A DNA stretch of 64,000 nucleotides, from contig NC_062235.1 in the NCBI RefSeq assembly GCF_905475465.1, forward strand, positions 6,458,001 through 6,522,000. The letters run 5' to 3'. The stretch's first letter is position 1. Every line of letters begins with the position of its first letter. The notes under the pieces are model-generated. The model did no database searches and was not told where the DNA came from. It saw nothing but the letters and a program-made list of their open reading frames with translations. Origin of the DNA: Pieris napi (taxonomy: Eukaryota; Arthropoda; Insecta; Lepidoptera; Pieridae). Position numbers and translations under genes: made by a program. Positions 1-10,617 of the stretch are shown here, one piece after another.

Positions 1-278
1 TATGGTTATTTTTTATTAAAATAAGGCACCAAATATCTTCCTTAACATAATTGCAGTCTGCATTATATCATACTCCACTTGTCTTATTTTTTACATTATT
101 CATAAAATGCTTCATTCCCCATTATCAAATTATTTTTCAGGTACATAATATAACACTTAAATTAATTAAAAGATAAGACTTTAATAAAACTTGTCCATTT
201 GTGGTTTTTTTCTATATTTTTAGTTGTCTTATTAGCTTCTCTTTTTCTGAAAATAAAATATTTTAGTTAGTACTTTGA

Positions 279-476
279 TCAAATAGAAAACTGACAAACT
301 AAACTGTAAGATCGGTCCAAGGTTTGTTCAATAGGTAACTTTAATATTAAAACTCTACTTAATTCTAAACTTAAAAATATACTTAATTGGTCACTTTGCT
401 GCTTATTGTCAATTAAAGTTTTTAATAACCAAACAATGTCAGTAACTCCCAAGGGACTTAAATTCAAACTTCTCAT
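279..476 (-). CDS. Unassigned ORF, possible downstream exon
   Basis: A 65-codon open frame begins MRSLNLSPLG and has an even, protein-like composition with leucine-rich stretches, unlike the A/T-biased chance ORFs around it. A TGA lies directly upstream of its ATG in frame, so it is either a short ORF or an exon whose true 5' edge is an AG inside the first codons. Downstream on the minus strand a polypyrimidine-AG acceptor-like site (TTTTATTTTCAG) is followed by a further short open stretch near 200-250. It may belong to the same gene as the exon at 824-964. No domain is recognised. Confidence 0.2.
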   Translation of the reverse strand: MRSLNLSPLGVTDIVWLLKTLIDNKQQSDQLSIFLSLELSRVLILKLPIEQTLDRSYSLVCQFSI

Positions 477-823
477 TCATTAACAATATTATAATAACTT
501 CTCTAGTATATTAACATTTGTAAATAATTAAAGAAAATATCTGCTTACCATTACTTAGTATTGCTCACTAGATTTTATATTTCCAAAGTTCAAGAAGTAT
601 AAATCCACTTTATTTGATTAATTTAAATCAATATTATATCATTAGCTTCTATTATAATTACAATAAAATATATTTAGAACTTCTAATTATGTTCATTAGT
701 GACTGCTTTCTCATCTGAAATATAAATAAAATGTACAATCATTTTACTTTGTGATAACATAATATAAGCAATATTAAATGGTATATGTATTTTTCAAACT
801 AAAGAACAATTTTATAAACTTAC

Positions 824-964
824 ATGCAATATAAATATCAATAAAAGATATCCAATATAAACAGGATTTACCTCTACTAATTTGCTGATTTTCTTGATAT
901 TTTCATATTTATCTGTGTCTATTATGTTATCCTCGCATTGATTCATAGAAAAACTAAAACTCAT
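824..964 (-). CDS. Candidate first coding exon of an unidentified gene
   Basis: Reading leftwards from an ATG at 964-962, 47 codons are open and end exactly at a consensus splice donor (GTAAGT on the minus strand, plus-strand 818-823). The exon ends in phase 0. The predicted peptide begins MSFSFSMNQCED, is rich in charged residues in its middle, and ends in a hydrophobic run (PVYIGYLLLIFILH) that could be part of a membrane segment. An alternative donor (GAG then GTAAAT) lies 48 bases earlier and would remove that run. The start lies beside a G+C-richer stretch that could be a promoter. I do not recognise the protein. The open frame at 279-476 might be a later exon, but no acceptor in the matching phase was found for it, so the link is only an inference. 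It could also be a chance ORF. Confidence 0.3.
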
Positions 965-1155
965 AACTTAAAAATATTCACTCTAGTTTACATTATTATA
1001 ATTACACGAGACCGTTAAAAAAAGACAGATAACAAATTAAAACCACTTCGTTAAAACGTCCAAAATATGAGATGTTTTTAAAACGGTAGTCATTAAAGAT
1101 GGCAATAGTTGTACTGAATTATTGCAAACAGCAGCTTTTGAGATCACGCTAAAAC
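965..1155. promoter_or_regulatory. Possible bidirectional promoter
   Basis: This interval separates two divergent candidate coding starts (minus strand at 964, plus strand at 1156). From about 1130 to 1350 the sequence is visibly richer in G+C and CpG than the surrounding A/T tract. It carries AACATGGCGG at 1154-1163, a YY1/Pleiohomeotic-type motif common at housekeeping promoters, and a second ATGGC core near 1099. No TATA box was identified. The promoter role is inferred from position and composition only. Confidence 0.3.
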
Positions 1156-1293
1156 ATGGCGGAGAAACGCCGTTTTTTCTACACTGCCGAAACATTAATT
1201 GGCCGTTGGCTACCGAATAGCGTAAGCGTTAATGTGTGTCTTTTCGTAGCACTGTCATGGCGTCGCTTATTGTATCCCGACTCACGCCTTTAG
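1156..1293 (+). CDS. Small ORF of 45 codons in a CpG-richer block
   Basis: ATG at 1156 in a good context (AAACATGGCG) opens 45 codons ending in TAG at 1291-1293. The peptide begins MAEKRRFFYTAETLIGRWLP, is basic at the N-terminus and has a hydrophobic middle. Codon use is G+C-richer than the window. It may be a true small protein, the start of a spliced gene, or a chance ORF, since the ATGGCGG start overlaps a YY1-like promoter motif. No family is recognised. Confidence 0.25.
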   Translation: MAEKRRFFYTAETLIGRWLPNSVSVNVCLFVALSWRRLLYPDSRL

Positions 1294-3666
1294 GGCCTAG
1301 GCTACCGACTGTCGACACGAGCTGTCATTTTCATACAAATTTAGTTTTCGACTTTCTACATACACTACTGTTAAGCCATCTTGGCTAGACCCCATGTATG
1401 TTTTAGAAGTATTAGGAAAAATATAATTAAATATTAATACAAACACGAATAATATCAAAGATTATTTTATAGCAGAAAGTAAAACTTGAATTTATAATAA
1501 AAGGTATTGTTTTAGTATTGTTAAACAATTGAATTTAATCTGTCCAGATATCTCGAACATAATTATTTAGGTCAAGTGTGAAACGAAATATCTAGTCTGC
1601 GATAGCAAAGAGCGTGGAAATAATAGAATAATGATTTGAAAGACAATTTCACCTAAATTCTTTTGATAGAAAACTTCGTTTTAAAATTCTATGACGATTT
1701 AGGTTGGAAATTAAAAAATAATATCTCACCGTCACCGGAAGAGGGGAACAAAAGAAATCATTCATATTCAATAGACTTATACCACGGCTTATTTCTGAAC
1801 GAACCATCGTGAAAGATAGTCATTTATATGACCTAGGGCTGTCGCTTCTCGAGGTAGAAATAACACGAATAAAAACAGAAATCGAGTGTTCAGAAAACAA
1901 CTTTTATATAAAACAACATATTTGTAACGTAAATGGTTAGATAAGAACAGTATACCTTATTCATATTGTGATTTTAAGACGTGTTAGTTTATTTTCGCTA
2001 TTTTAGTAAAAGGAATATTTGTGAACGGCCATGATTAACTACTTGAATGCGGAAACCACATTTCTGTATTTTTTACTTTTTCTTTTCCTTTAAGGCTTAG
2101 CATAATAATATGAAAGTTTTTTAATTTTGCTCCTAAAACAATAAAATAAAGTCATCTCAAGAAATTTCTAAGTGTAAACGATTGAAAAATAGAACCACAT
2201 ATATAGTCCTGTCCGACTTATATGACGAAACCTGTAACACCGAACAAATTATTAATATACAATATATTCGGGAACTAAGCCAAAGAAAATATATATAAAT
2301 AAAATGTCTCGTTCGCATATCGCGATAATATATCTTTATTATAGACCAATATTAGACATTTTGATTACCCCTCTAGTTTTCAGTAAATATATAAAACGGA
2401 GTTAATTAAAATCATTGGCAGCCCTATTTATGGTCTACACAGGTGTGTTTGCCAGAACTGTCGTTCGTCCTGAGATAGGATTTTTCAAAACGTGATTGAG
2501 GCGTGAAAACTGGAAACTATCTACTTCTTTGTTCCCCTGCTCTATTTTGCGGGGCTGTTTTGCTTTTGGGTAGAAATTGGCTTTTCGTTTTGTTAGAATA
2601 TGACAAGCTATCTCTTTGATAGATGGAGGTGGAAATGAGGTTGTGTTTTTTTTCGCCCTCGTTGACAAAGTTGAATGTATGGTGCAATTGTTATTCGGCG
2701 AGTATTTTAGTAGTTTAAACGTGAGAATCTCACTTTTTGGTAATTTTTCCTATTACATTGGAAATACAAATGTAATTTTTCTGTTTACAATACCTTAGCG
2801 AAGCTACAACAATAGGTTCGTAGAACAGGAAAGTATATGTAATATATGCGTATACACAATATAATTATTTTTTATTATTGAGTATCACCTACAGAAACAC
2901 TGTGAATAAAAGCGGAAAGAACAATAAGCAAGAGCAAATAAGTTAGAGAAGAAATAAAACAAATGAGTCACACTTTTACAAATGTAAAACAAAATAACCC
3001 TGATGAGAAATATAAACAAACAACCAAACATGTGTTTAATAATAAGATTATTTTGTCCAACTTTTATTTTGTTCTCTTTGGAGGAGAACTCTCAGGCCTT
3101 GGGGTTCAAGTGCACAGGCGCTAATTCAATATAATAATAAGTTGGCGCCTGGGAAGAATATTGTAAATACTCTATATTTAACTATCTTTTTCGACATATT
3201 TAACTACTTGTATATCTTTACTAAAATTCGAACCCAAGCACAACTTTTTTCAACATAAACTTAGCAATATTTTTCAATTTTCCTCTGTAATATTTTCCCG
3301 TAGCGATTATAAAATCGTTTTCAAATCCAACTCTCCGTTTCATGATTGATGAAAAATTCTTCAATTCATTTCTAGAACAATAGTACTTATATAAATTAAG
3401 TGAAGCATTGTTGGATATAACAATAAGCGAAAGAAGAAATTAAAGTAAGAACGCATCGCTGAATCCTAATATTGTAAATGTAAAAATAGTTTATTTAGAC
3501 TTTAAAGTAATAAAAATTATAAATAATTTAAAAACCTTACATTTTAAGAGAGTTTTCTTTCTTATGAACTAGCTACATATTATTGGGACTGCAGTCGTTT
3601 CATTCATTGGTATTTATTTAAAGTTTATTTTTATTCATCTTCATACTTATTTTATTTTATTAACTT
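1294..3666. other. No recognised gene
   Basis: Mostly A/T-rich sequence. Two overlapping short ORFs on opposite strands (2435-2668 minus, 2616-2798 plus) lie in a slightly G+C-richer patch but match nothing I know. A small hairpin (AGGCGC at 3116-3121 against GCGCCT at 3145-3150) is present. Confidence 0.6.
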
Positions 3667-4247
3667 GTAGACCCGGCCAAGCGTTGCTGTGGCTAAGATT
3701 TTTGTTATATTATATAGTAGTAACTATTCAAGAGAAAAGGCAGGATAACACCAATACACCATGCTTTTTTGGTGGTTATGCCATTAAATTGTAGCTTATG
3801 TGAAACGTTGGTAATTTTGATAAGGATCAATACATAGGTACGAATAAAGAGCCTTTTCTAGCGGTGGTATTTTAATAAAAAAAAATTAATAAAAGGACGC
3901 TTATTGCGAAGTAACTATAAAATATAGAGACATGCTGTCGCGACATTTTTTATAGATCCTGTCCTGAAAAATTGTAATACATCATTTTGTTTTATCATTA
4001 ATAGTTTTCGCAGCGCACACGATTAAAGGAAGTTTTTTGTTCATTTTTTTACACCTTGGGATAGATTATTCAAGTTTTAGTAAGCATCCCTAATTATTTG
4101 AAAATGAAACATAGCCTATGTCACTTGGGAATAGTGTAGCTTGCCAACGATGAAAGAATTTTTTAAAATCGGTCCAATAGTTTCGGAGCCTATTCATTTC
4201 AAACAAACAAAAAATCAAACCTTTCCTCTTTATAATATTAGTATAGA
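3667..4247 (-). mobile_element. Non-autonomous Helitron
   Basis: Read on the minus strand the element starts with TC at 4247 (TCTATACTAATATTATAAAG), preceded by A, and ends near 3667 after a G+C-rich hairpin region (GCCACAGCAACGC followed by TTGGCC). The last four bases read CTAC instead of the usual CTAG, so the 3' edge has probably mutated. The 3' part is closely similar to the copy at 5316-5687, with long shared stretches such as the segment around 'gcttttttggtggttatgcc'. No Rep/helicase ORF is present. Confidence 0.65.
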
Positions 4248-4530
4248 TTAGTTATATGCTTATTTTAATCTATTATTAATTTGTGGCGTATGTTTATTGG
4301 AATTAAAAATAACCGTGGCGCTGTTTTAAACACATTTAACGTCCTGGAATAGTTCGTTAAATGCGTAAAAGTATCCCAATTCCCATGTAAAGATTATGTA
4401 CATAAGTATAGAAAGTTTTAAAAACCATTATAGTTTATTTATTAGTGACTATACCTATACAAAATGTCGTTTTTAATTCTGATTAGTATTAGCTTTAAAA
4501 AATTTAATGGAAGTCACAATTTTAAGTTAA

Positions 4531-4722
4531 ATTGAAGTTATGTATTATTATAAATTTACAACTATTTAACATAATTTTAAATTTATCCGACGTTTCGCGT
4601 GCTTTACAGCGTGCGTGGTCACGGTGACTAAAAAGAAAAAACTTTTTAACCGGATTGAAGTTATGTATTATTATAAATTTACAACTATTTAACATGATTT
4701 TAAATTTATCCGACGTTTCGCG
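4531..4722. repeat. 69-bp direct repeat, Penelope-like terminus
   Basis: Bases 4531-4599 and 4654-4722 are the same 69-bp sequence with one mismatch. Each ends in CCGACGTTTCGCG. The first copy is followed by GTGCTTTACAGCGTGCGTGG and then TCACGGTGACT; the second goes almost directly to GACGGTGACT. The CGACGTTTCG motif (CGAAACGTCG on the minus strand) followed by a 'GTGGTCACG' segment is what I associate with the terminal repeats of insect Penelope-like elements. The tandem arrangement with a short spacer would fit that, but no RT or GIY-YIG coding sequence is present. Confidence 0.5.
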
Positions 4723-5315
4723 GATGACGGTGACTGGTGGTGAAATTTTATTATTATTTTTTTTTTTTTCAATATTTCTTTTTTGGCGTTCCTAAGTGTA
4801 CATAGTGTTACCTTTATGAATAAATGATTTTAATTTGATTGATAAACTCGTGATGCATAAATATATAATAAAATGGACTTTAAATCAACGTGGCATGTTA
4901 CTTCGTGATTAAAACTTCCTCGAACTTTGTTATCGGTTTAAAATAGTCTTCTTGCATTCATCGTATTATGTCATTGAATGCAGATGGTGCAAAGTTTGTG
5001 CCCGAACAGGCGGCATTTGAAACCTCAAGCACCTTATGTTGCCTATCGATGCACTTTTACAAGGATACTAATCCTAGTTCCTGTATTTTTGCAAAGGTTT
5101 AAAACGCTTTCACTGTTAAACCCTCGAACCAATTTTGATGATATACATTTAGATTTAATATTATTGTCTAAAGCTTTTACGAGGATGTAGCGTTCGTTCT
5201 CTAACTTTGACAGCTATAATGACTGAAAAGTATACTTTAGTAATAGTAGCGTATATTATTTTAATGTGGTGAATTAGGAAGCTTTGTTTGTTTGTAGATA
5301 GTATATATAGTAGTA
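4723..5315. other. No recognised gene
   Basis: A/T-rich sequence with a T-run at about 4758-4769. A 70-codon ORF (4978-5190, plus) has no recognisable similarity. Confidence 0.6.
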
Positions 5316-5687
5316 CTAGCAGATCGGCCAAGCGTTGCTGTGGCTAAGGTTTTTGTTATATTACATAGTAGCAAACTATTCAAGGGAAACGGTAGGAGAA
5401 CATCAGTCATGGGGACCACCATGCTTTTTTGGTGGTTATGCCATTAAATTGTAGCTTATGTGAAACATACTTTCAACACAGCGCCATCTGTTAGAATTGT
5501 GACTATCAAATAATAAACAAATATTTTGCAATAAAATAATATTGCAGGTATGAATTGAGATGTAAGCTATCCTATTTTTAAGTTGGATCAAACTACACAC
5601 GGTGTGCAAATTTGATAGATATCGGTTCGGTAGTTTAGGAGTCCATAGCGGACAAACAACGTGACACGTAATTTATATATATTAAGA
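5316..5687 (-). mobile_element. Non-autonomous Helitron, complete ends
   Basis: On the minus strand it starts TCTTAATATATATAAATTAC at 5687 and ends CTGCTAG at 5316. It is flanked by A before TC and T after CTAG, the expected A|T insertion site. A G+C-rich imperfect hairpin (GCCACAGC against GCTTGGC) lies about 10 bp inside the 3' end. At 372 bp it carries no coding sequence. It shares its 3' half with 3667-4247. Confidence 0.8.
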
Positions 5688-6820
5688 TATGTACTCAGTT
5701 GGGGAACGATAGACGTCGAGGTGTTGCCGGTAATTTTAGTATGATAAAACTCTTTATATATAATTGTATGACAAAGGTATTTAAATTTTTACCTAGTCTC
5801 CTATTTTGTCATTATAATTAATTGGAAGTTGGAAATTAGCTAAGATTTTTAACTTTTCAAAACATTAGTCTAGATTACGTATTGCTTTTACGTCAAAAAA
5901 GGTTAAGTTACGCTACACTGGTAAGGATTAGTGGAATCAGAAAGTACAGATTTCGTGTTGGGCTCGAGAAAAGCGGCTTATCGCCCCACGAAGTTATAAT
6001 ACTGTAAACGACGTACCTTTTAACGTGTCAATTAGGGCAGGTATTTGTGTTTTTCAAACTGACTTTTACCGATCTGTAGATACAAATTATTACAGAATAT
6101 TTTCTTTATGTGAAGATGTTCTTCTCATCGTTTAGTAGTAATTTAGTAGCCTTATCAAATTATTTCATTCCTAACCTTGCTTCTTCGAAGAAGAACCAGC
6201 CGCCCATTTTTGCCTCAGTGATAATTTTTCTTTCTAGTTTAAAGCAGTACAAATTTATCCAAGAAAGCATTTGAGTACTGAGATGAAATTTACCGTAAGT
6301 ACATCTCAATACCGTAGGACAATTCAATAATATACACTATAACTTTGGACAACTCTAAAGGCTAAAAGGGAAAAAATAAAAACATATATCAAATGTTTTA
6401 CATTGAACATAATTCGGCAGTTACACACACAGTAGAACATAATCGTCTCATTACTCTGTACCAAAATAACACAGAGAACGTAGAAAATCTCCAAGGCAAC
6501 AGAAATAGTAGACTTTTCTTTTGCCATACATGAAAAACAACTGGGTACTTAGTCATTACTCTAATGGCACGTCACACGTAGGGAATGAGGTAAAAGGACG
6601 CACTCAGCCTTAGAGGTTGTGAGGTAAAAAGGACTTGGTTTGTGAGGATAAGCCCCTGGGTGCGATACGATCGCCGTCTAAGATAAGGACAATAAATTAC
6701 TATGGCCCACCCGCAATTACTATTTGTACCAGAACAGAATAAGAAATAGTTTCTTTGATTGAATTCAACTAAGTGACAAGTTAACTTGTGTTGATTGAAT
6801 TTTTTTTAATTTTTTTTAAT
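5688..6820. other. No recognised gene
   Basis: No feature is supported. A minus-strand 67-codon ORF at 6324-6527 is hydrophobic and matches nothing known. A slightly G+C-richer block at about 6560-6720 has the look of an old repeat but is unassigned. Confidence 0.55.
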
Positions 6821-7063
6821 TGGACAATTCACACCAATTGACCTAGTCCCATGCTAAGCTGGTGAAGCTTGTGTTATGGGTACTAGGCAACGGATATACA
6901 TACATATTATAGATAGATAGACATATAAATACATATTTAAACACCCAAGACCTAAGCACAACACCAAATGCTCAACACATCGATGTTTGTCTCAGCCGGG
7001 GATCGAACCCGGGACCCATGAATTCGCAGTCAGGGATACTAACCACTAGACCAATAAGCCGTC
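6821..7063 (-). mobile_element. tRNA-derived SINE, type A
   Basis: On the minus strand a tRNA-like head carries a box A-like TGGTCTAGTGG and a box B (GGGTTCGATCCCCGG). A tRNA-unrelated body follows, ending 'caattggtgtgaattgtcc' and then an A-rich tail (plus-strand T-runs at 6801-6820). The copy at 25323-25564 is colinear over its whole length. The head resembles tRNA-Glu/Asp-type sequence but lacks a proper acceptor stem, so it is not a tRNA gene. Confidence 0.85.
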
Positions 7064-8071
7064 AAAATTAAGATTACTTTCAAAATAGTCGTACGTAAAG
7101 GTTTAGTATCAAAAATTAAGTTTGGACTTCCATAACCACGTATAAAATTAAAAAAAAACGTCCAAGATTTTCAATTTAAACGCTTTGTGGTTTGACACAA
7201 CTTTACCACCAAGTTTCGAACTCTGTCATAAAAATGTTCAACATTTCGTTTTGAAAAGCCAAAAATTATATCCTCTCTAGTGGTTTCATATTACCCTCAT
7301 TAGTGAGAACTTTTTGTTTAACGGACGAAAGGAAACTGACATGATTTAACCCATATGATTTACTTTGAAATAGCCGTAACCGTCAACACGAATGAACTCG
7401 AAAATAACATAACTTCTCCCATTATTCACAGGCAGTTTGTTTTTGGGGAAATGTAATTTTGATCCCTTTAATGCCATCTTAAATAAAACAGTCCTACCGT
7501 GTAATGCTGTGTAAAACAATTTCGAGATTGTATCACGACAATGTTCTGACGGAAACGTAAAATCATTGTCAATTGTCACTTTTTGACAGTGATACATATG
7601 ACACATACCGAAACAATTGTTAATCCGTTTGAATGATACCTACAAGCTTACAAGTAATTTGTTAAAATATTAATTATTTATGGTTAATGGTATATGTCGT
7701 CAATGACTACATTTACCTTTAATCAAGCTTTTATTTATATTTCGATAGGTACCTTCATTGAAGATTGAGCTAACTTAAAGTTTTTTTTTGTTTGTTTGTA
7801 TAATATCGATAAACAAAACATGTCTCCTTTTTGTAGGAAAAGTTACATTTGAATTTACACTATTGCAAAATATCTTACTTTTTATGTATAATAAATATCC
7901 GCTTCTTTAGTAGTAGCTATTTTATTATTAAGAGATCTAAAAATATCTCTAGTAAAACACACACATTTGTGTGGACAAAAACAATGCTAGAGAATTTTTA
8001 CTGAGCTTTATAAAATGTTACTCGTCAAACGTCCTTTGGTGTTTTTTGAAGTCGGTTAAAAGGACGTCTAA
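7064..8071. other. No recognised gene
   Basis: An 86-codon minus-strand ORF (7346-7606) starts MCHMYHCQKV and is the best open frame here; it has no recognisable domain. The rest is A/T-rich. Confidence 0.5.
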
Positions 8072-8682
8072 AGGTGGGAACTGACCAACGTTACGAGGTG
8101 TAATGTAACATGTAATGTAATGTTACACAGCGAGCATTCGTGCAGTCAGTACGTCATGTTACGGGGAAACCAGCGAGCAACGAGCCGCTCGTTGCTCGCT
8201 TTGAGTGCTCCACCCGGCTGTCGGTTTTTTGGCGAATCCTTTGACTGTTACGCGGTTCAGTAATTACGCGTCGCACGTCGCGAGTGATCATGATTATGAT
8301 TTTCTATAAATTGTCTCTTTTTTAAGTACTTTTGGTCCAATTAAATTCAACAGTTCTTCAAAATCGAGACCTGCGTACAAAGTTTTTATACTGTCCAGTA
8401 ATCATTTGGTTTTTAATATTGCAATCAATAACAAACCACCTCATACGCCTGTGTTTTTAAATAAGTTTTATGTCCAGTAAATTTTTTTCTTCTTCTTAAT
8501 TTGGATGAAACAATAATTAAATAGAATGAAAGATATCAACATTATCACTATCACATCTCGTGAACACAGAGTTTTGACGAGCATGTTACGCCGATTTTAG
8601 AACACAGCGTAACATGCTCGATGCGTAACACGCTCGATGCGAATGCTACATTACACCTCGTAACTTTGGTCAGTTCCCACCT
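8072..8682. mobile_element. MITE with 36-bp TIRs and TAA duplication
   Basis: The ends are inverted copies of 36 bp (8072-8107 and 8647-8682) starting AGGTGGGAACTGACCAA, with one mismatch. They are flanked by TAA on both sides (8069-8071, 8683-8685). A 3-bp TWA duplication is typical of PIF/Harbinger elements. The 611-bp interior has no ORF. It contains a perfect palindrome at 8173-8199 (13-bp arms, GCGAGCAACGAGC and its complement, 1-bp loop) and several copies of TGTAATGTAA/TGTTAC-type words near both ends. Confidence 0.85.
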
Positions 8683-10605
8683 TAAAACAAATCACTAAAA
8701 CTACTGTAAGTATGTCATGATGATTCGGAATGCGTGACGAGATGTTTTTTTTTACGGAAAACAAAGAGTGAGCGATGAATGAGTCCCTTTGTACGCGAAG
8801 TAATAACTGGTCTCTAGAGTAAGTGTATTTTTCTTGTTATTATGAGCCCTTTGTTGGAATTCATGTTCTAATAATTTCTATCAGAATGTTATTTTGCGAA
8901 ATATATTGTAATTATTATTGAACAAGAGCTTTCATATACAGTATGTTTATTAGAGATTATGCTTACCTGGTCAAGTTCAATGGGAATCCGAGGGCAAGGC
9001 AGCGGGCTATGCTGTGATAAGTTTATAAAGAATTCCGCGTTTGTTGTAAGTCAACATGAATTTGTCTTTTGATCAGTTTTATTATTGTTGAGTGAATTTT
9101 TCCCATTAAAAAAAAACCAGATTAAGTTAATTGGTTTCTTTTGTTGATTATAAATTATGTTTAAATGTAATAATGTTTTATAATATTAAATAATATGCAA
9201 CTGAACTCCTACGTTGACACACTAATTTCATGAACCTTATCCTACCAATTTTCCTAAATAAGTGAATGGTTTATGGAAAATCTATTTTCACAGTCAATAG
9301 GCACATCGATAAAAACCTTTAATATGCTATTTGGCGCATACCAACGGAGGTTTGTAAAAATCTGTGCGCAGAGCAAGAAAGCTGCAGAATGGTGAATATA
9401 GATTTTCGCACAAGGTGTTTTATGAAATATTATCAATAAAACGCCCTTAAACCGATTTAGTCAAAGTTAAAAGGAAGCGTAGCCGTTAACAAGATAAGAG
9501 GGACCCGATAATGGGCTTTTTGTCGCCAACCATACTCAAGATTAAATTGCCGAAACACAAATTCGATTATAACTCGCATTTTGCGGGGCACTTACTAAAA
9601 CCAGTGTGTAACCTCACTCCAAAATAGAGTCTACGCCTCGCAGTTTAGCCCGAAAATTGCATGCATCTTTTATTCAACGGCATATCTCTATGGTCAAATA
9701 TCATGTTGGACATCGCTGCCACAAAATAACGGGCCTCACGGGTGTCTGATATGTGAAATGAGACTCGTAACTGCCTCATTACGTTAGGGTAAGTATATTT
9801 GGGATTTTTCAAATAGGTCGACGAAATGTACGAGAAAAAATAGCGTGCTTTTATCGAATTTTCGAAGCCTTTGTGGGGTGCGTGCAGTCAGTTATCGGTT
9901 TAGAACGAGCCTTCCATCATATTTGTGGTTGTATGTAGATTGTCGGCCTTTTTTATCTTTGAATTTTTAAATAAAAGGAATTTCTGGCTGAATGTCGCGG
10001 TTATTAAATAAAGCTCATGGTTTGGACAGGAAGCATTTAAAATGCTTTTATTAATGGCTTGTGGGCGGAATTCAGAGTGTGGTTTGTAATTACGAAAAGA
10101 TAAAAGTTATGCCACATTCTTTAATAATTAAATAGTAATTAGTAATTATTAATTACATACTTTAAATAATAATTATTATTTTTAAGTCTCATGTTCTGGT
10201 AACTTTAGTTTAGTTACTTTTTCCACCCATCACTAATCCATTACATCTAAAACAAATCATATCCTTCACCGCAAAAAATGTACTATACTTATAATGAAAT
10301 TAGATAGAATGATACGTACTCTATTTTTGGTTGGTTACACTTTTTTTGGAATACACAGTGTTAAAAATTCAAGCCGCCTGGAAGTTTTCATCGACGCTTT
10401 CGAGATTCTTCTTTGAGAATTAGTAATACAATTCATGCAAACGATTACAACAGACAAAACCGCAAGGCATAAGCCCTATTAATCGTACAGAGTATCTACT
10501 TTTATTTATGATTATAATTAGGAATAGTAAACTTGGCATCAAATCGACATCGCGTAAATATTAGAAATCTTCGAGTGAATATTGTTACACACGAAACACG
10601 GTACA
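8683..10605. other. No recognised gene
   Basis: Nothing is supported. The block at about 9470-9960 is G+C-richer than its neighbours and not obviously repetitive within the window, so it could hold a conserved non-coding element or an old degenerate repeat. Confidence 0.5.
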
Positions 10606-10617
10606 TCTAATATAATA

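Noticed and set aside
4560..4640. Hammerhead ribozyme
   Set aside because: Only the GAAAC-GUC half fits; the CUGANGA part would read CUGUAAA, lacking essential core bases.
7000..7063. tRNA gene-like sequence with good box A and box B
   Set aside because: No paired acceptor stem, and it continues into a body shared with 25323-25564; it is a SINE head.
7346..7606. 86-codon minus-strand ORF as a gene
   Set aside because: No recognisable domain, no promoter or splice context; cannot be told from chance.
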